64,000 bases of DNA from Thalassia testudinum (lineage: Eukaryota; Streptophyta; Magnoliopsida; Alismatales; Hydrocharitaceae): assembly GCA_037157565.1 (NCBI GenBank), contig JAZHRO010000063.1, forward strand, positions 158,460,501 through 158,524,500, in the 5' to 3' direction. The notes under the pieces are model-generated. The model did no database searches. It was not told the DNA's origin and saw nothing but the letters and a program-made list of their open reading frames with translations. Position numbers and translations under genes: made by a program. Positions 33,121 to 44,689 of the stretch are shown in pieces. Positions within the stretch are counted from its first letter, which is position 1; every line of letters begins with the position of its first letter.

Positions 33121-36100
33121 TCAAAGAGGACCGAAGCCGGTCCGAAAAGACGTACCCGCGAAGAGTTCCGGGTACCGCTCCCACATTACTGCCTCAGGCT
33201 CCCAGGTAGCCTCCTCGTACCGCTGGCTCCTCCACAAAACCTTTACCAGGGGTACTTGCTTTCGTCTCAAGCTGCGGATGGCTCGGTCTAGAATCTGCAC
33301 TGGCCGCTTGGGGTAGGTCAGGTCGTTGCCCACCTCGATGCTCTCGTGACTCAGTACGTGACTGGGATCGGCTACGTACTTCCTGAGGTTGGACACGTGG
33401 AACACGTCGTGCACACCAGAAAATTACGGGGGGAGGGCAAGTCTGTAAGCAACGGGTCCAACCCACTCCAGGACCTCAAAGGGCCCCATGAACCTCAGCG
33501 CGAGCTTCCCTCTCACCCCAAACCGCTGTAGGTCCTTCATGGGCGAAACACGAAGGAAGACGTGGTCCCCAACCTCAAACTGCACCTCTCTGCGTCTCCT
33601 GACAGTGCGGAGTTGCCTGTGGATCTGCTCGACTACCTCCTGACTCTGCCGGATCAACCTGGGGCCAACCTCCCACTTGGTCCCCACCTCAACCCAACTC
33701 AAGGGTGCCGTACACCTCCGTCCGTACAGAGCCTCGTAGGGAGCCATGCCGATGCTTGAGTGATTACTGTTGTTGTATGCAAACTTCGCTAGGGGCAGGT
33801 GTTCCTCCCAAGAGCCCCTCCAGTCCAATACATAGGCACGCAAAAGGTCCTCAAGTGTCTGTATCGTGCGCTCAGACTGTCCGTCCGTCTGGGGGTGGTA
33901 AGCCGTACTAAACCTCAACCGCGTCCCCAGGGCCTGCTGAAACTCAGCCCAAAACTGGGACGTAAAGAAGGTATCCCGGTCGGATACGATCTCCTGCGGA
34001 ACTCCGTGTAGTCGTACCACGTCTCAGATGTACCTCTCTGCTAACTGTGCTGGTCCCGAAGTGACTCGGATCCGCAGGAATCATGCCGTCTTCGTCAGTC
34101 TATCCACAATTACCCAGACAGCGTCGTGCCCTCGCTGGGTAATAGGTAAGCCCACCACCAAGTCCATGGTGATGCTCTCCCACTTCCACTCTGGCACTGG
34201 AAGCGACTGTAGCTGCCCTGTAGGCCTCTGATGCTCGGCTTTCACCTGCTGGCACACTAAGCACTGCTGCACGAATTCACCCACATCCCGCTTCATCCCC
34301 CTCCACCAAAACTCGCATCTCAAGTCGTGGTACATCTTCGTGTTTCTGGGATGTATGGTGAACCTGGAACCGTGTGCCTCAGTCAGGAGCTCTCTCAACA
34401 GCTCCTCGTCTCTGGGAACGCACAACCGTCCCCTCAGGAGCAGCACCTGATCTGTGAAAGAGAAGTCCCCTAGGTCTCCTGACAGTACTCTGTCGCGCAA
34501 GGACTGCAAGTACGGATCGGCCATCTGTCCTGTGATGATGCGGTCTATCAGCTCTGGCCTAGTCTGTCGTGTCACCGTCACTGCCCCACAGTGCCCCCGT
34601 AACTCCAGGGGTCGCCAACTGCCCACCTCCTCCAAAAGGCTCCAACTCTGTAACTGTAAACTGGCCAAGTGTGCGGGCGCCTTACGGCTCAAGGCGTCAG
34701 CCACCACATTGGCCTTTCCCGGGTGGTAGGAGATGCTGCAGTCATAGTCCTTCAGGAGCTCCAACCAACGTCTCTGTCTCATGTTGAGCTCCTTCTGATC
34801 AAAAAGGTATCTGAGAATCTTGTGATCTGTGAAAATCTCGAAGGTCTCACCGTACAAGTAGTGCCTCCAGGTCTTCAGCGCGAAGACAACCGCTGCCAAC
34901 TCTAGGTCATGGGTAGGGTAGGTATGCTCATGGGGCTTCAATTTCCATGAAGCATAAGCGACAACGTGACCCCTCTGCATGAGCACACCTCCTAACCCCT
35001 GCAAGGAGGCATCCGTGTACACAACAAACCCGCCACTACTGTCAGGGATGGTGAGCACGGGAGCCGAGGTCAACCTCTCCTTCAGCTCTAGAAAACACGC
35101 CTCACAGGCGTCTGTCCAAGCGAAGGGCACGTCCTTCCGGGTCAACTGTGTCATAGGACGTGCGATCTATGAAAAACCTCTGATGAATCATCTGTAGTAG
35201 CCTGCCAGTCCCAGGAAACTGCGAATCTCAGTAACTGAACGTGGTCTCTCCCACCTGAGTACTGCCTCGACCTTGGCTGGGTCCACCGCCAAGCCATCTC
35301 CAGAGATCACATGACCTAAGAAGGTCGCCTCCCTCAACCAGAACTCGCACTTGCTGTATTTGGCGTATAGCCTACATCGTCTTAGAGTGTCCAGAACCAT
35401 CCGCAAGTGCTGTCCGTGCTGCGTCTGATCTCTAGAATAGATGAGTACATCATCTATGAAAACCACCACGAACTGGTCCAAGTACAGTCTAAACACCCGG
35501 TTCATCAGATCCATGAAAGCAGCGGGGGCATTGGTCAGCCCAAACGGCATGACCAAAAACTCGTAGTGTCCGTACCGGGTGCGGAAATCTGTCTTGGAGA
35601 CGTCGGTCTCCCTGATCCTCAACTGGTGGTATCCCGACATCAAGTCGATCTTGGAGAACACCGTGGCACCCCACAATTGGTCAAACAAGTCATCGATCCT
35701 CGGCAGCGGATATCTGTTCTTGATGGTGACCCTATTCAGTTGTCGGTAGTCCACACAAAAGCGTAGGGTACCATCCTTCTTCTTCACAAATAGTACCGAG
35801 GCTCCCCACGGAGACGCACTGGGCCTCACGAAACCTTTCTCCAAAAGGTCCTACAACTGAGACTTGAGTTCTCGTAGCTCAAGTGGTGCCATCCTGTATG
35901 GCGCGGTGGAGATGGGGCTGGTCCCTGGTACTAGTGAGATCTCAAACTTGATCTCACGCTCGGGCGGTAGTCCTGGTAACTCGTCTGGAAACATGTCAGG
36001 GTACTCTCTGACCACCGGGATACTCTGGAAGCCTGCCACAGGGCTGAGCTCTGCCACCACACAAGCTAGGAAGCCCTCACACCCCTGGCTCAAAAGTCTC

Positions 36101-37857
36101 GCCGCCCGAAGTGTCGAAATGCACCTGAAGCCTCCGTCCACTGGCTGTCCGTGAAACTCGAAAGAAGGCAACTCCGGCATGGAGAAGACAATCTTCCTCT
36201 CAAAATAGTCTACCAAGGCGTGGTAAGCGAACAGCCAATCCATCCCCAGAATCACTCCAAAGTCCTCCATCTGTATCATAATCAGGTCAGCTGGCATGCT
36301 ATGCCCCCCGACGCTGACCTCGCAATCCGTGTACACCTCCTCAGCTACAAACAGCTGACCACTCGGACCTCTGATTACGAACGGATTCTCTAACAACGTA
36401 TAATCCTAGCCCAAACTAACTGCGAAACTGGCTGCGACAAACGAGTGCATAGCGCCAGAATCGAAAAGTGTGTAAACGAGTCTACCGGAAACTGAAACCA
36501 TACCTGCCACTACCGAGCCCGAAGCTTTGGCATCCTTGTGTGTCAGGGTGTTGATGCGCCCCTCAGCTCTAGGTGCGGATGAAGCAGCCACACTCTGCGT
36601 CGGACGGGCAGGTGCTGGTCAGTACCCTCCTCGTGACTGCTGTCCTCCTCCTCGTGCCTGGGAACCATGGCCTCCTGCACACCCTCCAGTGCTCTGCGCA
36701 GGGAGTATCTGCTGACCTCCTGCCCTAGACGGGCAGTCCCTCCTGATGTGGCTCGACTGGCCACAGTGGTAACAGAGGGGAACCCGACTCCCGCCCTCAG
36801 TGGGTCCCTGCTGTCGGCTGGGCGGGGGTCCGGTGCTGGCGACTGGCCCCTGTCGAGGGCCCCCAAAGGCCACTGATGGCCCTGTAAAACATGACGGCTC
36901 TCCTGTGGACGCCACGTGTCTCCTCTCTCGCCGGCCCTGTGAAAAGTCTGGCTGGAAGGGCCTCTTCCGCCCGCCGTCAGTGTCCCGCGCGGACGGGTTG
37001 GTCTCCTCATAAGTCATGGCTGCCTCCACCACCCTCGAAAACGTAGGCAACTTCAGGGGTTTGACATACCCCTGAATCGTAGGTCGGAGCCCCTCGGTGA
37101 ACCTCCAAAGGCGCTCCTCCTCAGTGGCTACCGCTGTCGCTGCAAAGCGGGACAGCTCCAAGAAACGTGTGCGGTACGCGCTCACAGTCATCGTCCCTTG
37201 GCAGAGAGTGTGGAACTCCCGCCTCCTCTGGTCCTGCCCCGTCTGGGGAAAGCATTCCTCACAGAAGAGGGCGACGAACCGATCCCAGGTCGGCTCGTCC
37301 CTCTCCTATCCCCGGACTGCCCTCCACCACCTGTGTGCTGCACTCTCCAGCTGGTACATGGCAAAGGCCACGCGGCACTCCACCGGGGGGCGAAGGGTGT
37401 CGAAGATCTTCTCCAGCTGCTCAAGCCAGTCCTCTGCCTCGGTCGGGTCCTCATCCCCCTTGGAGGAGGGGGGCTTCAGCTTCCGGAACTGTCCGAAAAG
37501 CTCGAAGTGGCACTGTAGTGGAGGTGCTGGTGCACCTCCAGGCGAAGGTGCCTTGTGCACAGAAGTGTCGGAGGAAGGTGGGGGCGGCAGCGACCCATCC
37601 CCTCCCCCGTGTCCAGCGTCGCGTCCGTCGGGTGGTCCCACAGAGGACTCCCCCTCTGCAGCCTCAGGAGGAGGCGCTCGGGGCGGTGGGTGGAGCTCCT
37701 CTCGTACAATGTCCCGTATCTGCCGGGCGAGGTCCTGGGCCTGAATGCCCGGGAGTGGTGGCTGGTCCACCGAGACGTTGACAACGGCACACCCATCTCG
37801 CCGACCTCATCCTCGGCCGCGCCCGCGGCCAGTCTCGCCAGTCCCGCGACGAGGCAT
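33121..37857 (-). pseudogene. Chromovirus gag-pol, frame conserved but with ten stop codons
   Basis: The frame starts at the ATG at 37855-37857 and ends at 33121 without any frameshift, but is broken by stops at 37807, 37306, 36619, 36406, 35851, 35188, 35167, 34081, 34024 and 33424. Several match CGA-to-TGA or CAG-to-TAG changes. Domains in order: gag with W-W-R/F-x-x-x-F (37400-37200); CCHC knuckle C-Y-H-C-x4-H-x4-C at about 36735-36776; protease F-D-S-G at about 36455 and G-M-D-W-L at about 36240; RT with V-K-K-K-D-G and F-I-D-D-V-L-I-Y at about 35440-35470; RNase H with Y-T-D-A-S near 35010; integrase H-H-C-C near 34250-34370, with core residues near 34170, 33980 and 33870; chromodomain-like V-K-V-L-W...A-T-W-E-P-E at about 33170-33260. 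Spacing upstream of the ATG is about 160 bp to the PBS. It cannot make a full polyprotein without suppression. Confidence 0.92.
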
Positions 37858-38017
37858 CTCCTACAAGGAGATGCAAAACAAACGAAATACGTCAGTACGG
37901 AACAGTACCTAACGAAAACGTCTAAGAGTTCATGTCAAAAGATATGTTGTGGTGGCTACTCTAGTTATAGACATGTGAATTGGTTATTTTCCAGTCAGTT
38001 GATTCACTTCTCGGGAT

Positions 38018-38035
38018 GACCTTGCTCTGATACCA
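38018..38035 (-). other. Primer binding site, initiator tRNA-Met type
   Basis: Minus strand TGGTATCAGAGCAAGG, three bases inside the 5' LTR border at 38039. This matches plant tRNA-iMet, the usual primer of chromoviruses. Confidence 0.9.
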
Positions 38036-38038
38036 TCT

Positions 38039-40743
38039 TGTAACGACCCGATTCCCGAGTCCCTATGAGACACGAGAACCGGACCGACTCGACTAATCCC
38101 AAGACCTGGTCGTCCAACGAGGAAGTAACCATAAGAGCAGTAAAATAAACCACATTCAGCATGAATATAACTAATAGTAAGAAAATACAACAGTAAGGAA
38201 AGAAACCACTACTGTATATACCGCCACAACAGTAGAACAACATTCATAACATAATATGAAATTGCAGGTAAAGAAAAGTATAGCGGTAACAAGAACTACT
38301 CACTACAGTGGAACCAAAAAGAGGTACAAGAGAACAATGGTAACACTACTGGACCCTACTCGGCCCAACGTCCTCTGCAGCTGCTGACCCTGGCTGCTCA
38401 ACACCTGGTCCTGAAAGGTAACGAGTGTAACACGTCAGCAAAACACTGAGTAGAGTGGCAAATAAAGCAAAAGAAACAGTAGAGTGTACAATAGCTGTTA
38501 TGTTCTGTTACTTTCTTTAATTACGTCTTTCTATTGTCTCACAATTTATCTATTTCTCAGATCCTTCACTTGATCTTGAATGTTCCTCGTGGGAACGATC
38601 TTGATTGCAGTCTTTTCCGAATAGTAGAAGTAGCACGTGGTGCTTTCCTTGCCGGGAGAGTCCCCCATGGTGATCCTACTCTCAGTCAACCACCTCAGGG
38701 TCACGGACAGACGTAACGGTGACTACGGCACGCGCGATAAACGCACAGGTAGCTAACCCGCACTGGCACGCGGTCAGTCGTTTCCGTTAACGGGTGCGCC
38801 CAAAGAACAGCACGGAACCAGTACAGGGCAAAGTCCTCTCAGTAACAGGGGTCCAACCCCTCCACAGTAACCAAACAGGGGCCTTGCCCCTCCACAGTCA
38901 GCGCACCCTCACCTGACTACCCTGGTTTGCCCAGTGGGCCTAACAAGTCGGTGTAGGAGGCGAGCAGAACCCCGGGGACCGTGGGGTAGCAAGTACCTCC
39001 CTACACTAGTAGCTCTCCTCGGTACTACGTACACGAGGGCCAGCAAGTCGGTACAAAGTGGCCAATCCTAACCCCGGGTCCCTGGGGCGGCTGGCTCCGC
39101 TCTACCCTAAATAGGTACAGGTACTTCCCTTGGTACTACGTACCCAAGAGACAGCACACTACCACATCTTTCTTTCTCAGTTCCATTCCTTTCTCTTTCC
39201 AGGAGTTCCACTCCTAATTCCCCGTAGGGTTCCAATTCTTTTAACTCAGCACATTCAGGTTTCACCTTCCCAGTTTCACATTTATACATCCCATATTCCC
39301 AGACATGCTTATTTATTCATAAGAGGCAGCTGTTAAATCAATTTACAGGTAGCTATTATTTCCTTTCCACATTTTCCAAGACTGCAGTATTCATATATTC
39401 CACTAGTTCTTCCCATCCTAGGATTCATGCCATACCCTAAGATCTATCATACAATCTAGTTTTCCAGCCCTAGGATTCATGCAACACCCTAGGATCTACC
39501 ATTCATTCTAGTTTCTCATTCCTAGGATTCATGCAATGTCCTAGGTTCTATTTATGGTTCCATAATTAACAGATTATACCAATAAACTTAAAAGTCACTC
39601 TACCGGTTACAACAGGCGTACTGGGGGCGTGGTCGGGAATCCCGCGTGCCTCCGCAACCCCCGAGACTGCAACAGAACGGGGTCCTATCACAAGGATCAA
39701 ACACAAGGAGTTTCTCAAAATAGTATACAACTACTGTAGACGGGTAGAGGATGTAATTCCAAAAAGCACGCAACTCGAAACATGGAAAACGGACTCCGAA
39801 CGGGCCCTAAACGGGTCGAAAACGACGAAACAGTGCAAAATCAGATGTCTGGAACCTCTTCCAGACGTCTTAAAAAGTGGATCAGAGGTTACCTTTGCTC
39901 TGCGTGATCTCTCAGACGTCCAGAAGCCTGCGGGGGCATCTGGCCTAGTTCCCAGACGTCTGATGGTCACCCCGGACGTTTGGAAGTCATTACCGTCGTC
40001 TGGCACTGCAGCCAGACGTCTGATTCGCGTTGGATGCGAATCTCAGAACCTGCGCGTACCCATTTCCTCTCTCTCTTAGTACGGTCAGTCGAAGAAGAGG
40101 AAGAAAGACAGAATAATTCACCTTTCAGACCTCTGGACAGTCCTCCAGACGTCCTCCCCGCCGTCTGGTTGTAAGCCCAGATGTCTAATTCTGGAGAAAA
40201 TTCCAGAATCAGGGCGCGACTCGCCCTCCGCTCGGGACACTCAGCCGCGCCGCGACTCGTCCACCTGCTGCTCGAGCTGCAGCAGGCCTTCTGCGTCACC
40301 CCGCGTCCGCTGTTTCCCCCGCCGGCCGGCCCTAGCAGCCCCGGTGAGCTCGCCCACACGGCCGAGCACCTCTTCCCACGCGCAGCACCTCCTCCCACGC
40401 TCACCGCGGCTGTCGCTGCCGCCGCTCACTCGCGCTTGCTCTCGTGCACCGGCTGGAAGGAGAAGAGGAAAGGGGGCGGAGGTGACGGGAGTGAGGGGGA
40501 GGGCGTGGCCTTTTAAGGCCGCGCGAGGAGGAGAGAGAGAGCAGGACAGAGGGCGCAGGAGGGAGAGGGAAAAAGAGCGAGAGAGAGACGCTCGCAGGTC
40601 TGTGCGCTCAGGCGTGCAGACGAAACATGCGTGCCGAAAATAACCGAATCCCAGACGTCTGGAAGGGGTTCCAGATGTCTGGTCAGACGTCTGGGACACC
40701 TCCCAGACGTCTTAAAAACATCTGAAGCCATGCGTTCGTAACA
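38039..40743 (-). repeat. 5' LTR of the chromovirus
   Basis: 2705 bp with the same ends as the 3' LTR. GACGTC palindrome clusters lie at about 39840-40195 and 40650-40715. It includes a segment around 39630-39650 that is missing in the 3' LTR. Confidence 0.93.
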
Positions 40744-40782
40744 CATAGCAATATAAAGCATCATTTTCTTCTCCATAGTACT

Positions 40783-43478
40783 TGTTACGAACGCGTGCCC
40801 CTGACGTCTTTTAAGACGTCTGGGAGGTGGCCCAGACGTCTGACCAGACGTCTGGGATCACATCCAGACATCTTGCCAGACGTCTGGGATGATTTACAGA
40901 CGTCTGAAAAATCGTTATCTTCCACACGTGCGAGTCGTCTGCGCGCCTGAGCATGCAGACCGCATATTCGTTATTCCCTCTTTTTCTTCTACGGCTGCAG
41001 ACGCCTGCTGCGCCCTCTCTCCTCCTCGCGCGGCCTTAAAAGGCCACGCCTCCCCTCCTGTCGTCTCCACCGTCCCCTTCCTCTTCTCCTTCCTGTACGC
41101 GAGAGCGAGCGAGCGCGAGGGCGGCAGCGGCGGCCGCAGTGAGCGCGGAGGAGGTGCAGCGTGCAAGGGCGGAGCTCTGCCGTGAGGGCGAGCTCGCCGG
41201 AGCGGCTTGGCCGGCTGACGGAGGGTGCAAGGGGCGCGGAACGACGCGGAGAGGGACCTGCTGTGGTCTGAGCAGCAGGCGCGCGAGGTGCGACGTGGGT
41301 GGCGTCGCGAGCGGAAGCCGGGTGGAGCCCTGTTCTGGAAAAATTTCCAGAATAGGACGTCTGGGTTGATAGACAAACGGCGAGAGAGACGTCTGGAGGA
41401 CCGTAAAGACGTCTGAAAGGTGAGTATTCCGCTTTCTTCTTCCTTCCTGTCGACTGACCGTACTGAGGGAGGGAGTTGGCTGTGTGCAGGCTCGCTGATT
41501 CGCCATCCTTTGCGAATCAGACGTCTGGAAGTTGTACCAGACGGCGGGAGTGACTTCCAGACGTCCGGGGTGACCATCGGACGTCTGGAAGCTAGTCCAG
41601 ACGTCCCCGTAGACTTCTGGACGTCTGGGAAACCACGCTGAACAGGTAATTCTCTGATCCACTTTTTAAAACGTCTGGAAGAAGTTCTAGACGTCTGATT
41701 TTGCACAGTATTGTCTTTTTCGACCCGTTTAGGACCCGTTCGAGCTCCGTTTTCCACGATTCGAGTTGCGTTCTTTTCAGAATTAATTCCTCTACCCGTC
41801 TACAGTAACTATACACTATTTTGAGACACTCCTTGTGTTTGATCCTTGTGATAGGACCTCGTTCAGTTGCAGTCTTGGGAGTCGCGGAGGCACGCGGGAT
41901 TCCCGATCACGCCCCCATTACTCCCTTTGTACCTGTAGAGTGGCTTAAGTTTATTTTTTAAAATCTGTTAAAGTATGGAACCATAACTAGAATCTAGGAC
42001 ATTGCATGAATCCTAGGAATGAGAAATGCATGGAATGATAGTTCCTAGGTGATGCATGAATCCTAGGGTTGGAAAACTAGTTGTATGCTAGATCCTAGGA
42101 TGTGGCATGAATCTTAGGATGGAAAAACTAGTGGAATGTATAATACTGCAGTCTTGGAAAAATGGAAAGGAATATAAAGCTGCCTGTAAATTGAATTAAC
42201 AGCTGCCTGTTATGAATAAAGAAACATGATTGAGATCATGGATTGTGAGAACGTGAAACTGGAAAGTGAAACATATGATGTTCTGAGATAAAGAGCTGGA
42301 ACCCTACGGGGAATTAGGAGTGGAACTCCTGGAAAGAAAAAGGAATGGAACTGAGATGTAGTTTGTACTATCTCTTGGGTACGCAGTACCAAGGGAAGTA
42401 CCTGTACCTGTTTAGTGCAGAGTGGGGCTAGCCGCCCCAGGGACCTGGGGTTAGGATTGGCCGCTCTGTACCGACTTGTTGGCCCTCGTGTACGTAGTAC
42501 CGAGGAGAGCTACTAGTGTTAGGAGAGTACTAGCTACCCCACGGGCCCCGGGGTTTTGCTAGCCTCCTTCACCGACTTGTTAGGCCCACTAGGGCAAACC
42601 AGGGTAGTCAGGCGAGGGTGCGCGGACTATGGAGGGGCAAGGCCCCGGTTTGGTTACTGTGGAGGGGTTGGACCCCTGTTACTGAGAGGGCTCTACCTTG
42701 GTTCCGTGCTGTGCTTTGGGCGCACCCGTTAACGGAAACGACTGACCGCGTGCCAGTGCGGGCTAGCTACCTGTGCGTTTATCGCGCATGCCGTAGTCAC
42801 CGTTACGTCTGTCAGTGACCTTGGGGTGGTTGACTGAGGGTAGGATCACCACGGGGGACTCTCCTGGCCAGGAGAGCACCACGTGCTACTTCTACTTTTG
42901 GAAAAGACTGCAATCAAGATCGTTCCCACGAGGACATTCGAGATCAAGTAAAGGATCTGAGAAATAAATGAAATAGTGAAAAAAATTGAAAGATGTGAAT
43001 AAAGGAAGTAATAGAACATAACAGCTACTGTACACTCTACTGTTGTCCTTAGTTAGTTTGCCACTCTACTCAGCGTTTTGCTGACGTGTTACACTCGTTA
43101 CCTTTTTCAGGACCAGGTGTTGAGCAGCTAGGGTCAGCGGCTGCAGAGGACGCTGGGCCAAGTAGGGTCCAGTAGAGTTACCACAGTCTTTTGTACCTCT
43201 TTTGTTTCTGTTATAGTGAGTAGTTATTATTTCCGCTGTATTTTCTTTACCTGCAGCTCTTGTTATATGATAAATGTTGTTCTACTGTTGTGGTGGTATC
43301 TACTGTAGTAGTTTCTTTCCTTACTACTGTACTTCCTTACTGTTAGTTATATTCATGCTGAATGTGGTTTATTTTACTGCTCTTTTGGTTACTTCCTCGT
43401 TGGACGACTAGGTCTTGGGATTAGTCGAGTCGGTCCGGTTCTCGTGTCTCGTAGGGACTCGGGAACCGGGTCGTTACA
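40783..43478 (+). mobile_element. Solo LTR of family A, copy A2; TSD GTACT
   Basis: 2696 bp, TGTTACGAACG to GGGTCGTTACA, flanked by GTACT at 40778-40782 and 43479-43483. It is in the opposite orientation to the adjacent chromovirus and sits only a few bases after the copia 3' LTR end, so its TSD overlaps the copia border. It is better preserved than copy A1: I count 15 GACGTC hexamers between 40803 and 41700. The ORF at 40915-41757 on the minus strand is a by-product of these repeats and has no protein signature. Confidence 0.93.
40803..41700. repeat. Cluster of cagacgtctg palindromes in solo LTR A2
   Basis: Fifteen GACGTC hexamers, most within (c)cagacgtctgg, occur in two groups: 40803-40905 (in U3, near the LTR start) and 41357-41695 (in the probable transcribed part). 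About 0.2 would be expected by chance in this length. Variants such as gacatc and aacgtc fill further positions. Confidence 0.85.
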
Positions 43479-43483
43479 GTACT

Positions 43484-44684
43484 TATTCTCTATAGTTTGT
43501 GTTTTTCCTCTAATTGATCAGGTATCAAATTTTCATGAATGATTTTCTATGTACATTTATTTTAAATCACACATCCAATTTAGAAGTTGAAAGTATAAAT
43601 TAACTACTATTGGCCATTCTCCACTCAATCAATAGGATAGAAAACCATAGTAAGCCATACAAAAACATTACTTCTCTAAAATGCATCTATTAAAATACAT
43701 TAATTAGTTATAAATTTTTTTGATTTTATCTAGATATAAGAAAAGTGAATTTTGACCTGTAAAGTTTCACTGTTATCAATGTTATACAAAATCGTGTAAT
43801 ATTTGTCATTTTAGTAATGTCACGAGTTTGTTATGTCATGAAATCTTTCCTTTTATTGTAAAGTTGAAGCAAATGCCTCTATCCTTGTGACATTTTCAAA
43901 ATGATCTAAAAAATTCAATCTTGTATATGTAGGTGGACTTTTATTTATCTTGACCATTTTAGATGAGCTTGAAGAACATTTTGAAAGTACTTAAAAAAGG
44001 AAAATAATACCTAGCATATATACTCTTGTATACTTACACCATCCTATCTAGTAATATTGATGCAATTTCCCATGTTAGTGGCAAACAACTTGCTAGCTTG
44101 GTAGATAAATGAGTAGATGAATAGAACCTCTTTTACTTGGTGCTAGTACCACTAAATGTATTGCATGTCATCCTCTTCTCAACCATTTGCAATTCAAAAC
44201 TAGAACATATAAAAGTGGCCATGTGAGTAGAAAAGAGCCTCATCCTATCACATATGGCTCTTGTAAACTGGCTTTAAAAACTCAAGAGCCATGTGAGTGG
44301 AAAAGAACCCCATTCTATTGCACATGGCTCTTGTAGCATTCTTTGTGTTGGGGCTTGAAGGAAGAAGCTACTTAATCCCACTTTCTAGAGCAATTTTCAT
44401 GATTTAATGAGCTCATTACTCATCTCTATATCATCTTGACATGTCTGATCACCATCACCATTGTTATAATAACAGAACCATGGGGACAATGATGTTTTGA
44501 TGTTTGATGATGATGGTCTAGTATCATTAATCATAATGACATTGTGCCATCATGTATAAGGATACCATGCCCTTGATCATGGAATCACCATTGCAATAAT
44601 GAAGAAAACCATGACAATGACACAATGCTGATGACAACACCATGGCAACTATGACCAATGCTCCATGGAAAGAATGCTATGGCT
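43484..44684. other. AT-rich intergenic DNA with a short direct/inverted repeat
   Basis: No gene. At 44218-44270 and 44290-44338 a ~50-bp unit (ccatgtgagt...gaaaagagcctcat...tggctcttgta) is repeated. The second copy is bounded by caagagccatgtg and cacatggctcttg, which are reverse complements. From 44450 to 44690 the sequence is low-complexity, rich in atgatg/catcat words. Confidence 0.5.
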
Positions 44685-44689
44685 GATAA

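Larger units (their letters stand above)
30366..40743 (-). mobile_element. Full-length chromovirus (Ty3/gypsy, Tekay/Del-like), family A; TSD CATAG
   Basis: 10,378 bp on the minus strand with LTRs 30366-33036 (3') and 38039-40743 (5'), flanked by CATAG at 30361-30365 and 40744-40748. In element order: 5' LTR, tRNA-Met PBS, short leader, gag with CCHC knuckle, protease, RT, RNase H, integrase, chromodomain, 3' LTR. The LTRs differ by a few percent in the parts I compared, mostly C/T, so the insertion is much older than the Athila element. The coding region keeps one frame but has ten stop codons. The lineage call rests on the C-terminal chromodomain, the F-I-D-D RT box and the long LTRs. Confidence 0.93.
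10433..40777 (+). mobile_element. Old internally deleted Ty1/copia element, host of the nested block
   Basis: The two ends are related LTRs of roughly 150 bp (10433-10590, and 30249-30365 continued at 40749-40777). A tRNA-Met-type PBS follows the left LTR, and a copia RT/RNase H remnant is split at 11087/29426. After subtracting the nested insertions, about 1.6 kb of copia sequence remains, against the usual 4.5-5.5 kb. Gag, protease and integrase are missing, so a large internal deletion happened as well. The flanks agtat (before 10433) and agtac (near 40777) look like a TSD with one mismatch; the ends are certain to about 2 bp. Order inside: 5' LTR, PBS, ~260 bp leader, RT start, [solo LTR B with its own insertions], RT end plus RNase H, polypurine tract, 3' LTR split by the family A element. 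Confidence 0.8.

Noticed and set aside
40915..41757. 280-codon minus-strand ORF in solo LTR A2
   Set aside because: Its sequence follows the palindrome array, its frame is not kept in the other family A LTRs, and there is no protein signature.
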